64,000 nucleotides of DNA from Paramarasmius palmivorus. Taxonomy: Eukaryota; Basidiomycota; Agaricomycetes; Agaricales; Marasmiaceae. Where the stretch lies: positions 62,001 through 126,000 of the forward strand of contig JAYKXP010000077.1 of the NCBI GenBank assembly GCA_037176845.1, read 5' to 3'. Position numbers and translations under genes: made by a program. Position 1 is the first letter of the stretch, and each line of letters begins with the position of its first letter. Positions 10,720-21,404 of this stretch are shown one piece after another. The notes under the pieces were generated by a model. That model did no database searches, was not told the DNA's origin, and saw only the letters and a program-made list of their open reading frames with translations.

Positions 10720-13700
10720 GTACGAGGCCGCCGAAGTGAGGCACATATATTCTCAACAGATTAGACCCCTGTTTTGATGAACTATTGTAAGCGTCGTTGG
10801 CAAGAAGCATATGAACTGTCGCCGGGGGATTCGAAGTGAATTGGGAGATTTTGAAGCTAGTAAGTAAAGGACCACGAACGCGTACGAAGGAACGACACGG
10901 GCGTCCATCTGCATGTCGCTTCATCGCACGAAGCAAGCTATGCAACCCTAACCTCACCACGGTGTTGATCGTTTCGGAGATCTGACCGTTTAACGTTCAA
11001 CAGGCACGCAACCTCTGCCAGCTCAACATCCAGTAACTCAATTATCAAGCTACGATGATCTACACGACAGCGTCATGTTGGGGAGGCATCACAGCGCTGC
11101 TTTCTAAATCCGAGCTTGGCGATATGTAAGCATGGCAGACCACGGGATGTTGTATCACGGTGTGAATGCGTGAATAGAAGTATCTCGAAAGGTTGAAGGT
11201 TTAAACTTTAAAGGGGGAAATGCGGACATAAGAATCACATCGACATCATTGATCGTAGCTGCGAGAGAGATAGGATCGACGAGGAAGGCAAGCTTAAATG
11301 AACGAAGGTGAGATCACAGGGACATGAAGGCGGAAAGGTCAGGAATGAAACGCGCTGTAGCGCCGAGACGGACTATTGCTGGAGAAGGTCATCATGACGC
11401 AAGACGAATGCGAAACATGCTTTGATGGGAGGAATACAACGAACGTCCCTCGTTCCCAAAGATAGCAATCCCCAACGTTGAACGTTGATGGTTCCTGTCA
11501 ACAGTCCACGAGGCCCGACAGGGTATACCCAACACCGAACATCAAAGTGTCAATGGATGCCGGTGTACCCGAGAGTATGAGTCAAGGGTTTCATCTGGTA
11601 CACCACGGATCTGCGTCCTGGGGTGGCGGAATAAGTAGTACCGCATCACGAACACCCTTCCTCGTTATCGTGATCCAGATATATTGCATTGAGGCACAAA
11701 GAGCATGGGTACCCGCCACCGTTTTGACCCGAGGGAAGGCGAAGAAAACCGAGGCACACAACGTTCGAAATACCGGTATCGTGTAGGGTGTTCGAAAAAA
11801 AGTAGGTGAAACGTCGGGGCCGAAGAGCGAAACACAGCACCATGCTGTTGATGAGAAGGTATGAAAGGTGATCTGAGAAACGAAACGAATGAACAATGAT
11901 TAAGAAATCAAAATTACGAATATACTCACGAAACGAAAACGTCCTTCAATGACGCCGCCTATATTCGTACCCCCTCACTGGAACCCGAACTCATCCATTC
12001 AAACAATAACTCTCGGCATATCCACCACCGCCATCGACATGTTATAGGATATTACGGCGAACACCCGACTTCCTTTCTGGGGCGAAAGCGAAGCCTGTTC
12101 TACACGTCGGAGATCCTAACCCCTTCATAACAACCGCCGCCATCACGATAACGGGAACGTGCTCATATCGTCCTTCAACGAGCCAACCCATTTCCCCAAG
12201 GCTGATGATCCAGACAACAGCCCTTAACACCCTTTGAAAATGATTCTCCTCTTCGTATAACCCCTATTGAGAGACGCCGAGAAGGCATCCTTTCCTTCGA
12301 GAGATTCGATATGATAGAAGAATGTGAAAGCGGCATTATAGACGGCGATGAAATGTTCCGTCTCCAATGTTCAGGTGAGCACGAATAAATGTTGCGACGA
12401 AACGTTCCGTATCTCCCAGCATGAGGTAGAGAAGAAATGTATTGCCTAATCGTTTGGACCAGGTACGACTCCGACATAGCGTCGGAGTCCACAGCCGCAG
12501 CTATCGGAGAAGATGTATCGAGCGTCGAGATGGATGATCTTGGGCAGAAGGTCAAGCTGCGTGTACACCATCTGGTAATGCGGGAGACCCTACAATCCGC
12601 AAAAGTTCAGTAAGAGCCCCACGGGGTGTCATTGGAGCTTACTATTTCGGTCTTTCTAGCTCAGCACCCGACCCTTCCCAGATGCGAAAATCACTCCACT
12701 TCCTACTTCCCGATCAAATACCCCCGCCCAGATCTTCCTCCCGTCATAACCATCACCGCCTCATACATATACACCTCTAACACGAGCAAGAAACGTGCTG
12801 CCTTGGAAAGATGTGAGCAAGGACGACGAAAGAGAGGTTTCTTTAGCTTACCATCCTATACCCCCTTGCTTCGGCTCTTCCCTCCCTCCAACTCCCTGAT
12901 CGTCCCCCCACCCGCTTTCCCGTACCCGAAATCGATGGGGTGTACCAACCGCACTCAACACCGAACACCCCTGCACCGAACATCCCCCACTCGACGTGAA
13001 AGTATACAACACTACGCAGAACTAGATCGAGGACGAGCAGTAGCATAAGTAAGCTGATAACAGGAAAGAGGATCTATACCGACCTTGCCCAGTCGAAAGC
13101 CTTCGTAATCTCGACCCAGATTTGCTTGAAGAAGATACAGAGACAAAGAGGGGAACATAACACCATGTAGCGCCCTAGAGGGAGGACCTGAAAGCCAAGT
13201 GGTGCGGGAGCGTTTTTTCCGAGTTTGAATGGCGGAGCCAGGAGGCACAGGTATCAACATGGGTGTAGCAACGCGTTGACGAGATGAGATTGGCAGAGGC
13301 GTGTACGCAGGTCTACGAGAACGAGAGTTAGGAAGCGCGCTGGTATCAAGGGTCATTTGTACTCACGAAATCGATTCTTCTCTCTATCTGATCCAGCCCT
13401 AAGTAGCCCTGAACAAGAAGCGAGGATCGATAAAAAAAGTGAAGCAAGCTGAAGGTGTGTCGAGATCCTGTAAGATACACGGTTAAAAACAGATCCGAAG
13501 ACTTGCGAGGACACCAACGCACCCTTTACACTTCCATACTTCTAGCCCCGGCCCTGTAAGTCTTCATAACTTGTCAATCTGGAAGGCCTGAGGTCAAACA
13601 AATCGAAGAGTTGCGAGAAACTTCGAACCACACACCTTTGCTTTGGAGATTCCAACAATCGGAGTCCACCTTCCAAGCGAAAAGGGCGACATGATGGACG

Positions 13701-13850
13701 TCGAGGACAAAGAGTAAAAATTCTCGCGCGTGACCGATTTTCGTTCAGAATGGTTGGGTTAGGGTTACGGCCTTTTCCGCTTTGGCGCCTCATCGGCTGA
13801 TACTGTGGTTCATCGGACATGAACCTATTCATAGCACCCTACATACGAGC
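10720..13850 (+). repeat. long unclassified dispersed repeat, copy R1
   Basis: About 3.1 kb of sequence that recurs at 21405-25600 and 33930-36550 and as 3' fragments elsewhere. The shared 5' part contains GATGAACTATT near 10780 and CCCTAACCTCACCACG at 10947-10962. The middle shares CTACACGTCGGAGATCC (near 12099) and CATTTCCCCAAGGC. The 3' part shares TGATGGACGTCGAGGACAAA (near 13690), TTCTCGCGCGT and a telomere-like GGGTTAGGGTTACGG at 13756-13770. Open frames inside differ in frame and are interrupted between copies, so no present-day gene is claimed. No terminal inverted repeats, long terminal repeats or reverse transcriptase motifs were seen. It could be a decayed non-autonomous transposon or a segmental duplication that lost its genes. 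Confidence 0.6.
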
Positions 13851-14153
13851 GCCTCGAGTTCAAATCTCGCACACAGGACCACATACTCGGAATGCAGTGA
13901 TATTTGCTTTGAAAAGTATCAGAAGCTGTCAAGTTGCGGTGATATGTTGCCAAGCACTTTGCTCTTCGAGGTGTGCACTCGAGCCATTGTATCACCTCCG
14001 TCTCACGACCCCGATAATCACCCACACGCTTTGATCATCTCTTGATTCCCGATACTGCGCTGACTCGATTTCATCAGCCTTGACACTGTTTTAAGAGACA
14101 ACATACAGGGATAGGCATCTAATACTATTCTTCCCCTGGTTGACCTGGCTGAG

Positions 14154-15300
14154 ATGAACGACTTGTTCTCGCAAGTTTTTCTATTTGTTACCCTCATCTC
14201 CTGCTTAACTCAACGAAACTCACTAGATTATCATCATTTTTGCTTCCGAGTGCTATTCCTCAGAGGAATACCTTTATTTTGGCACGGAGGAACGACCGAG
14301 CTGGGTGAGCAGGATAACTTTTCTCACTTTGGCATGACTTGAACTGATGCTCCAACTCAAGAAACTCGGAGTACACCTCCTTGACCCCAACGTCTGTCCA
14401 AGAAACCACATCGCCTTAGTAAGTCATCTTGTACCTGATTGAAACTGTCTGATACGGAAAATCTTCTTAGCACCCAGAGGGGTGTATGCGCTGACGGTAA
14501 TGAAAGTGTAGCAATAGCGTCAAGAGGAAACACTAAGAGAACCGGAAACGGAAACACCTCGATAGGAAACCAAGGCCAGTATGCCGAAAATAACGGAAAT
14601 ATTACGAATGAGGATGGTACCGTCATGGTTGGAAATTTCAGGGGAGGTGTAGATGTATCTGTTGGAGGTCCAGGTAGTGATCCGAGTCCTACTGGAGAGT
14701 CCACAACACCGTAAGTTTCTTTGGTTTGCACGAATGGCCTTATATATTCACTACAAATAACATCAGGAACGGACATTCCCAGTCATCTTCACTTTCAGCG
14801 CTCAATACTGCTCAAATCGCAGCCACAGTCACTGTCTTCGGAGGTGGAGGTGGTGATCGGAATCCTGCTGGAGGGACCACAGCACCGTAAGGTTCTTTGA
14901 TTTGCACGAATGGCCTTATATATTCACTACAAATAACATCAGGAACGAACACTCCAAGTCATATTCACGTCCAGCGCTCGACACTGCTCAAATCGCAGGC
15001 ACAGTCGTTGGCGTCCTTGTAGTCATCCTCGCAATCCTAGTCACTGTGTATATCATCATACGCCGACGCAAGCGCCGAGAGATCAGCAGTCCCGACCCAG
15101 TCATTACTCCTTATCGTTATAGAACCACGCGGAATGTCCGAGGTAGAAATAAGCAGGTGTTTGGGCGACCTGGTCACCAGGAACAGGCAAGAAGGACAGA
15201 GAGGCAGGTTGTATACCTCAATGATAGTGGTTGGAGACCATTGTCGGATTCGGGAGGCGGCGTTGCTGTGATGCCTCCGAGATATGACGCCGCGGTGTAG
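14154..15300 (+). CDS. single-pass surface protein with DSGWRP and PPRY tail (family 1), duplicated stalk exon
   Basis: ATG at 14154 starts MNDLFSQVFLFVTLISCLTQ, a signal peptide; the same ATG context is conserved in the related copies at 30213 and 32342 on the minus strand. How this exon joins the next is not resolved. A Gly/Asn-rich exon (about 14450-14711) ends VGGPGSDPSPTGESTTP. Then comes an exon reading NGHSQSSSLSALNTAQIAATV...GGGGGDRNPAGGTTAP (14765-14888), followed by an intron nearly identical to the one before it. The final exon starts NEHSKSYSRPALDTAQIAG and continues VVGVLVVILAILVTVYIII, RRRKRRE, and a tail with VVYLNDSGWRPLSD ending VAVMPPRYDAAV. The last two exons and their 5' introns are clearly a tandem duplication. 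Inferred role: surface sensor or WW-domain-binding adaptor. Confidence 0.7.
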
Positions 15301-15589
15301 ACCACATATACTGTAGTTTGGGCATGCTACGAAGACGTTCTGGAATATCATATCCTGGTGTAATCCCACAACAACGAAAATTGGTCACATTTTACCACCG
15401 GTAACATAGCCGCAGTCCATGCAACTTTTGGTCCAAATAACACCGTCAAAATAGCTCACGCCTCTCCTTGGGTTTAAATCAGAAACCTCTTTAACAGCGA
15501 AGATCCCACTAGATATTCAGCACCTCAGTCAAACATTTCGTACATTTTTGGGGGCAAAGAAACTCGACCGGAAAGGTATCTTTGACAGA
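15301..15589. other. intergenic, nothing recognised
   Basis: Short spacer between the family 1 gene and the truncated repeat that follows. Confidence 0.4.
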
Positions 15590-16330
15590 TCACGGAAATA
15601 TCTCAGAACGCACCCAAAGATCCTTCATCTTTGGGCTGTACAAAGCTCTAGCGGCAGAAGTATCAACGCGTTGGTGAATCGATGAGACCGGAATGTATGT
15701 TGAGATGGGGAGAGGAGGCAGGTATGCAGGTATACGGAGAACGTGAGTCACGAAGCGAGCTAGTATAAGGATCATCTGTACTCACGAAAGCTACTGTACT
15801 CTCTATCCGACCCGGGCCTGAACTAAAAGTCTAAGCCTCTTTAACCGCGCTCCAGATAGCAAAAAGGCATTGGCGATGATCGATCGGGAACGTGGAGCGG
15901 TTACCCAGCCTGGATATACGTCGGGATCCTACAAGATTGAAGATACACGTTCAGAGAATATTCACAAACTTGCGAGAACATCCACGTACCATTAACAACC
16001 TCGACGTTCTCATAACTCGAGCCCAGATCCAATCCTCTTCTGAGTCCCCAAGCAGCGGCTCTGTATGTCTTTATAACTTGCCGATCTGCAAGGCCTGAGG
16101 TAAACACATGAAAAACTTGGGGGAAACGTCGAACAAACCACCTTTGCTTCGAGCATTTCAAGAATCACAGTCCACATTCCAAGGGAAGAGAGGGCGATAT
16201 GATGGACGTCGAGGACAAAGAGTCAAAATTCTCGCGCGTCACCTATTTTCGTTCAGAATGGGTAGGCTAGGGTTACGGCTCTTTCCGTTTCGGCAGCTCT
16301 TTGGTTCCTTACCCTGGCCACAATACAGCT
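15590..16330 (+). repeat. long dispersed repeat, 3'-truncated copy R4
   Basis: Matches only the 3' third of R1, R2 and R3: GTATCAACGCGTTG near 15660, the CTCTATCCGACCC block near 15795, the ATATACGTCGGGATCCTACA block near 15912, TGATGGACGTCGAGGACAAA near 16200, and a degenerate telomere-like CTAGGGTTACGG at 16267-16278. It follows a family 1 gene directly, as full copies R2 and R3 also do. A second telomere-like box, ACCCTAACCCTAG, lies just outside at 16391-16403. Confidence 0.55.
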
Positions 16331-16529
16331 GATTCCACCGTATCTCTGCGTGCCATTGGAAGTCTCGCAGATGCCAGAGCAAACTTTGCGACCCTAACCC
16401 TAGCTTTATTTGGCGCTGGTGACAAAACCACAAATATCGGATGTTTTTGGCCTTGTCCATCCGAAATCAACGAAATGGTGTTGTATCCTTCAACTGGGCC
16501 TCGTCAAACTGGTAATCTACTGCTATCTT

Positions 16530-17040
16530 CTTGAACTGCTCGACTTGTTGTATGGCTTCGGATTCTGATCTGGAGCTTCCCGAATGAAAGTTGGAGCATC
16601 TTCCCGTCCATTTGAATGACGAACGTAATAGCTATTGACCGTGGTTAGTTTAGCATTTTGTGGATGTTGTGCGGCAGTTCATTATAATCTATCCTTGCGT
16701 TTTACGATCGCAATGATTGTTTGTACAGCCAAAATCACATCAAACACATTGTGATCCAACGGAAACGGACTGGGGCCCTATTCATGGCGAAAGCAACACG
16801 CGAAAGAGAAGATACACTTGAATTGAGAAGTCGACATGGAAGCGAGAAGCAAGCGGGTTCGACATTGTACAATATTATCCAGATCTCAAACCGGTCTCCA
16901 ATCAATCATATGGCTATTAATAGTGACACTAGCGACATCTATCTGACTTCCCGAACATTGATGATCTCCCCGATCAGTTGTCCTTCCGTATCACAAATGA
17001 AGGTTGATGGAGGAGACTTTGGTTGAACAGCATGTTATCC
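16530..17040 (+). repeat. duplicated spacer upstream of membrane-protein copy 2
   Basis: Aligns by eye with 26370-27240, the spacer upstream of membrane-protein copy 3. Shared blocks include GGATTCTGATCT and CTTCCCGAATGAAAGT, TTGTACAGCCAAA.TCACATC, GGAAACGGACTGGG, GAGAAGCAAGCGGGTTCGAC and GACTTCCCGAACATTGATGA in the same order. No protein-coding frame is shared. It shows that the 5' flank was duplicated together with the genes and may hold their promoters. Confidence 0.55.
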
Positions 17041-18097
17041 CAAGATGTCAAGAAATACTGATCTGTAAGACTTCCTTGTATTCGACTACTCGAGTACACG
17101 GCTGAGGCCCTATGGCCGAGAGAGCACGACAACCTTTAGATTGTGTGTAGAGTAAACAAGACAAAAGAGAGTGTTTATACCAAAGTCCGCGGGAGGTATT
17201 TATAGAGAGGTAAGTAAATAAAGTATCAATAGATAAGATAAATGATAAGCCATATAAGTAATGGGCGTGTTACATGATTGTTTTATTATTGCCCAAAACA
17301 ACTGAAAATGGTTATGAAGGGGACACAAAGATTTTAGCAAGAGCTTGTAGTAGCGGATTAGTGGCAAAGTTTGGGGTGCAGAGCTTGATTCGGGCAATCT
17401 TACTGACACCTGCTTGTCATCAACGGAAAGATCTGCTCGAGGTTCCCAGTTACGTGTCATAAATGATATTGTATTCTGCAGAGAGCTACACTTGAATAAA
17501 TGAATGATGAATGACGTGGCTCACCACGACAATATTTTCCGACCATTCCCGTAGCTAAGCCATCCATTCAGCCACAATGGTCTCTGGAATAGCTGGCTGA
17601 TAATGGAACGTTGACTGGGAAAAAGATTTAGAATGTGTTTGCGTCACCTTTTGGCGAGCATGTAGTAGTTAGGACTACGAGTAAGCGTTTCCTAATGAAC
17701 ACCGAGATTAACACATATAGACTCTGAATGAAAAGGACTGTTCATGGCTAGATGTGCCGAACTATGGCTGCCGCCTGCAAGCTGAATTCCTCTTTGATGA
17801 TCAGCGCAGAAGCGAGGTCATGGGGTGGAGCATTGACCTCAACTCAGTGGTAGCGAGCAAGATACTGATCAACACACAAGATATATACCCACGTCCACAT
17901 ATCACGATCATGATAATCATGCTTGTTACGAGGTGACATCTCAGAAAAAATACCCAAAGTAATGAGCACGGCATTAATTGTTAATCAGATAAATTATTTT
18001 GGGCCAGGTATATCAAGGAGAAACGGATGCTTTAAGCTCGGTGCTGGTCCTTGCTGAAAGTCGTCCATTCATCTCTCCCTACACCCCCGGTGAAATC
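17041..18097. other. intergenic insertion relative to the paralogous locus, nothing recognised
   Basis: About 1 kb between the duplicated spacer and the copy 2 start codon with no counterpart before copy 3, where the spacer runs almost directly into the gene. No gene, terminal repeats or long open frame were identified. Confidence 0.35.
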
Positions 18098-20138
18098 ATG
18101 GGAATTCCATACATCACATTTGCATCAACAATCTTGGTAACCACATTCTATGGTATGGTATCCGTATGCTCAGAGAGTATGGCACTAAAATGCAATACTT
18201 TGCAGGCTGCTACGCAGTGGTTTTTGGATCACGCGTATACACGCTTATCCGGCACAAAGAGAAACACCGCATACAGATCGTTCCACACGCTTTCCTTCTT
18301 ATCCTCGCAACGATTGTATTTGCGTCACGCTTCGCTATAGTACACAGTGTCATTAGGGTGGACACTGAGCCTGGCCACAAAGTTATGGCAGAAAGATACA
18401 AGACCGTAGCTGGCCATCTTGACGAGCTCTTTGTAGTATCCACGTTTGTAAGTGATTTGCAAATAATATCTCCCACTTCATCGTACCAACAGGATAAAAG
18501 GTATTTGGAATGTTTTATGGTATGTTCTCCAAGGTCCGATGCAAGTTTAGTCCTCACTGAAGCATTATCTCAGGCTTATATGGCGTTATTCTCGCTCAGT
18601 GCATCCGCACGGTTGAGCGCTGGCATTGGAAGATGTTTTTATCGATGGTGCTAGTGGTGGAAACAGCCAGTGTTATTAGTTGCTTTAAAGAGCGCAATGT
18701 GATGGTGGAGTGGGTTATTGAAACCGACCAGCCTTTTCCGAAGCCCGTGGCGCAAGGGGTAGCATTTGTAAGTACTTATTTGCATGATTGATTATCATAT
18801 TAGTCTAATCTCATCGTGTCTGGACAGGAAATTGGGTCACTTTATGGTATATTATTCTCTACACTGTTACAGGCTGATGCAGATCAATCGTTCAGGTATA
18901 TTCATAATCCTTTTTGGTCAATGCGTCTACATTCTGGACAAGCGCAAGAGGGAAAATTACTGGTTGCATATCATCCTACTCTCAGCTCTCTTCACGCTTG
19001 TCACACTTTCCACTGTTGGGGTCGAATTTACGGAGATGCTCTCAAAACCGGGGAATGAGTATGCGTTTTTTTCATTTTCGTATGCTCTTGATCCCTCCAG
19101 CAAGTTTCCGTTGATCAGGATGATTTTGTTGTTTCTGGCAAAGTAATCAGGCTCTTATCGTCGTAACCGTCTACTGAGATGCCCTGTACAGCGCAACTGC
19201 GGATTCAATTTTGGTGGGCTGGACAGGCATTGGTTGTACGTCCTTACTCACACAACACTAAATTCAGATATGGCGATGCTACATCGTGTGGGGAAGACAA
19301 AAATGGACAATGGTGTTACCTGGATGTGTCTGTTTGATAAATCATGGTGAGTATGTGCTTTCAACACATTCAAAGCTAACGTGTCAAGTCGTCGCATTGT
19401 ACATTATCGTACGCTATCACGGTGGCTGGGAATTTGCCGAAGGTAGCATCAATATGAATGCAACCGATATGCCATCTGGACCCCGTGTGAATCCGAATGA
19501 AATTTTTCAGTGGTTTAGAAAGGCAGCTTCATCCAACTATATTACCTGCGGTCTCTATTTTGGCACAGCATTCACGAATGCATTCGTGACGAGTTTACTT
19601 GGTCAGTGAAATGTTCACTTTTCTGTTCTAGTCACTGATATGTGCCAGCTGGGCGTATCTTGTACATCTTCCATGAGGCCAGGAGAATTCTGGGACTCAG
19701 AAGCAGAAAAATGTATCGCTTAATCATTGCTACGATGTATGTTCATGCTTTTTCGCAAAATCATTCTAACCACATACCGCAAAAGCGTCGAGTCGGGTAT
19801 GATGTATTCACTCATACTCGTCATATTTGCCTCACTATCGGTACAAATGACCCGAGATACTATATCAAATGCAAACCCCGAGAAGAATCTTGTTTTCGGA
19901 GCCGTAATTCAGAAAGCGGTCATCCTTGTACTGGTACGTCTCGCACATCCCATCACAAAGTGGAGCTCGTCGTTACAATTACCCACAGGGAATCTCCCAG
20001 ACTTTGATTATTGTGCGTATCGCACAGGGTGTCAGCTATTCCAGCGTGGAAGAAGCAGTGTCGACAATGCAATTCGATGAGGCAAAGTCCAAGTCAATCT
20101 CCGCAGACCTGGGGACAGTGTTGGATATCGCCAGATGA
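18098..20138 (+). CDS. multi-pass membrane protein, copy 2, with tandemly repeated N-terminal helix modules
   Basis: ATG at 18098 starts MGIPYITFASTILVTTFYG. After an intron comes CYAVVFGSRVYTLI...HAFLLILATIVFASRFAIV (helix pair 1). A 19-nt micro-exon (18501-18519, VFGMFYG) leads into LYGVILAQCI...MFLSMVLVVETASVIS (pair 2). A second 19-nt micro-exon (18828-18846, EIGSLYG) leads into IFIILFGQCVYILDKRKR...IILLSALFTLVTLSTVGVEF (pair 3). The conserved core follows: FLANATADSIL, IWRCYIVWGR, VLPGCVCLINH, NYITCGLYFGTAFTNAFVTSLL, AGRILYIFHEARRILG, VESGMMYSLILVIFASLS, GISQTLIIVRIAQGVS. Every join keeps frame with short GT-AG introns, so it looks intact. Canonical relatives have one helix pair before the core, so this is an expanded form of about 11 helices. 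Function unknown; a sensor or receptor role is inference. Confidence 0.75.
18501..18519 (+). other. 19-nt micro-exon
   Basis: Encodes VFGMFYG, entering in phase 0 and leaving in phase 1. The acceptor is AAAAG at 18500 and the donor GTATGT at 18520. The same length, phases and YG ending recur at 18828-18846, 27777-27795, 28100-28118, 49907-49925 and, on the minus strand, 61650-61668. Confidence 0.65.
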
Positions 20139-20950
20139 ACAAGCAAGGACGATGGAGTGGGCCAGGAGGGGCTGACTATGCCGGTAGCCCCTACTACAAC
20201 GAACGACGCGTAGAGTGGCCCTCTCAATGCGGAACAATTCGATACCTATTTTTATTCCTCCCTTACCGTACATAGTTTCTTCCTGTGTATCAAAACAATA
20301 TCTTTGGCTAGGCAAGCGCAGTGCCGCGGTACTCAGATCCGAATCACTCGGAAGCGTGATTCTCCAAGTTCTTGACTGCCAATTAATCCCCCGCAAAGGA
20401 TTGCTATTAATAAATATGAAATCAAAATGTGGTGCTGAGTTGTACCCCATCTTCGCTATATAATTTTCATCACGGTGAATAATCAATCGCATCAAGTATC
20501 TCATGATGTAAAGGTACGAACGCCGCGAGCGAAGGATATGTCACAGCCCAACTGGCTCCTGAGGCTTGCGTATACTCTGAGCACTTATCCCTGATTAAAG
20601 CGTACAATCGGTATAAGGAAAAAAGTATGCAAACATCCAGCTATTATACTTAGAACAAACATCAAAGTCGCGGCTGGATACAGTCTTTACAGCTGCGAAG
20701 ATACTGATGTTGATCACTAAGAGTACGTCAACCATCTTGATTCTGGATCACACCGCTGGTATGCCTTTGATACCTAGGAAATAGCTTCCAACAATGTATC
20801 TAGGCCTCTCCTTCCCCACTGCTCCTTCTTACTCCACCCATCCTACAGGTTGGGCTGGGTCCCATCTTTCTGTAACTTTTCACCTAGTTCATCAGAGTAT
20901 CTCGCTCAACTTTTCTCATTAGAGTATTCACATCTCTTTTTTCGGTCTTC
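20139..20950. other. intergenic, nothing recognised
   Basis: Spacer between membrane-protein copy 2 and the family 1 pseudogene. Short open frames on both strands lack any supporting motif. Confidence 0.35.
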
Positions 20951-21330
20951 CTTCTTACAAAAAACCACTCCGAGCTATCAAGTCGATCCCTCAATGCTAT
21001 TCAACTAGCAGGCATACTCATCGGCGTCATTCTTGCAACGATCGCCTTCTGGCGCAGACGCAAGAACCGAACGACTCCATGTGCCACACACAGTATCCGA
21101 GTTCATCTCCCCTTACCCACACAACCTCTGCTCCTAACGCTTCAAGCATGAAGAAGCAAGAGTTGCTGAATCATAATCGGGATCTCGACATGCCCGAGAC
21201 GCAGAGAGCTGAAAGAGAGAGACGTATTGTGCATCTGAATGATAGTGGTTGGAGACCTCTGCCTCTACGTTCAGATGCAAGCAATTCGAGTGTGATATTG
21301 ATGCCGCCTTGGTATGATGCGGCGGTGTAA
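20951..21330 (+). pseudogene. family 1 surface-protein remnant, C-terminal half, frameshifted
   Basis: Closest relative is the copy at 33405-33855. The membrane part reads SSRSLNAIQLAGILIGVILATIAFWRRRKNR in one frame, while the tail (KKQELLNHNRDLDMPE..., IVHLNDSGWRPLPLRSDASNSSVILMPPWYDAAV) is in another. Compared with the intact copy there is a deletion of several residues in the membrane segment, a small deletion after KNR and a 2-nt deletion at the CACACA run near 21120, which break the frame. No signal-peptide exon was found upstream. The end motif is kept almost perfectly, with PPWY in place of PPRY, so the break may be recent. Confidence 0.6.
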
Positions 21331-21404
21331 CATACCGTGTCACGCCTGTCCCGATTCTCGCTGAATCCATGGGTGAACGATGTGATTTCAATTTCTATAG
21401 CTTT

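Noticed and set aside
12175..12555. 126-codon minus-strand frame as a gene
   Set aside because: It lies inside the dispersed repeat; the similar minus-strand frames in R2 match only because the DNA is repeated and are not held in frame.
13853..13880. tRNA-like T-loop (GTTCAAATC with flanking CGAG/CTCG)
   Set aside because: No matching acceptor, D-arm or anticodon arm could be placed around it; it lies in a flank that varies between paralogous copies.
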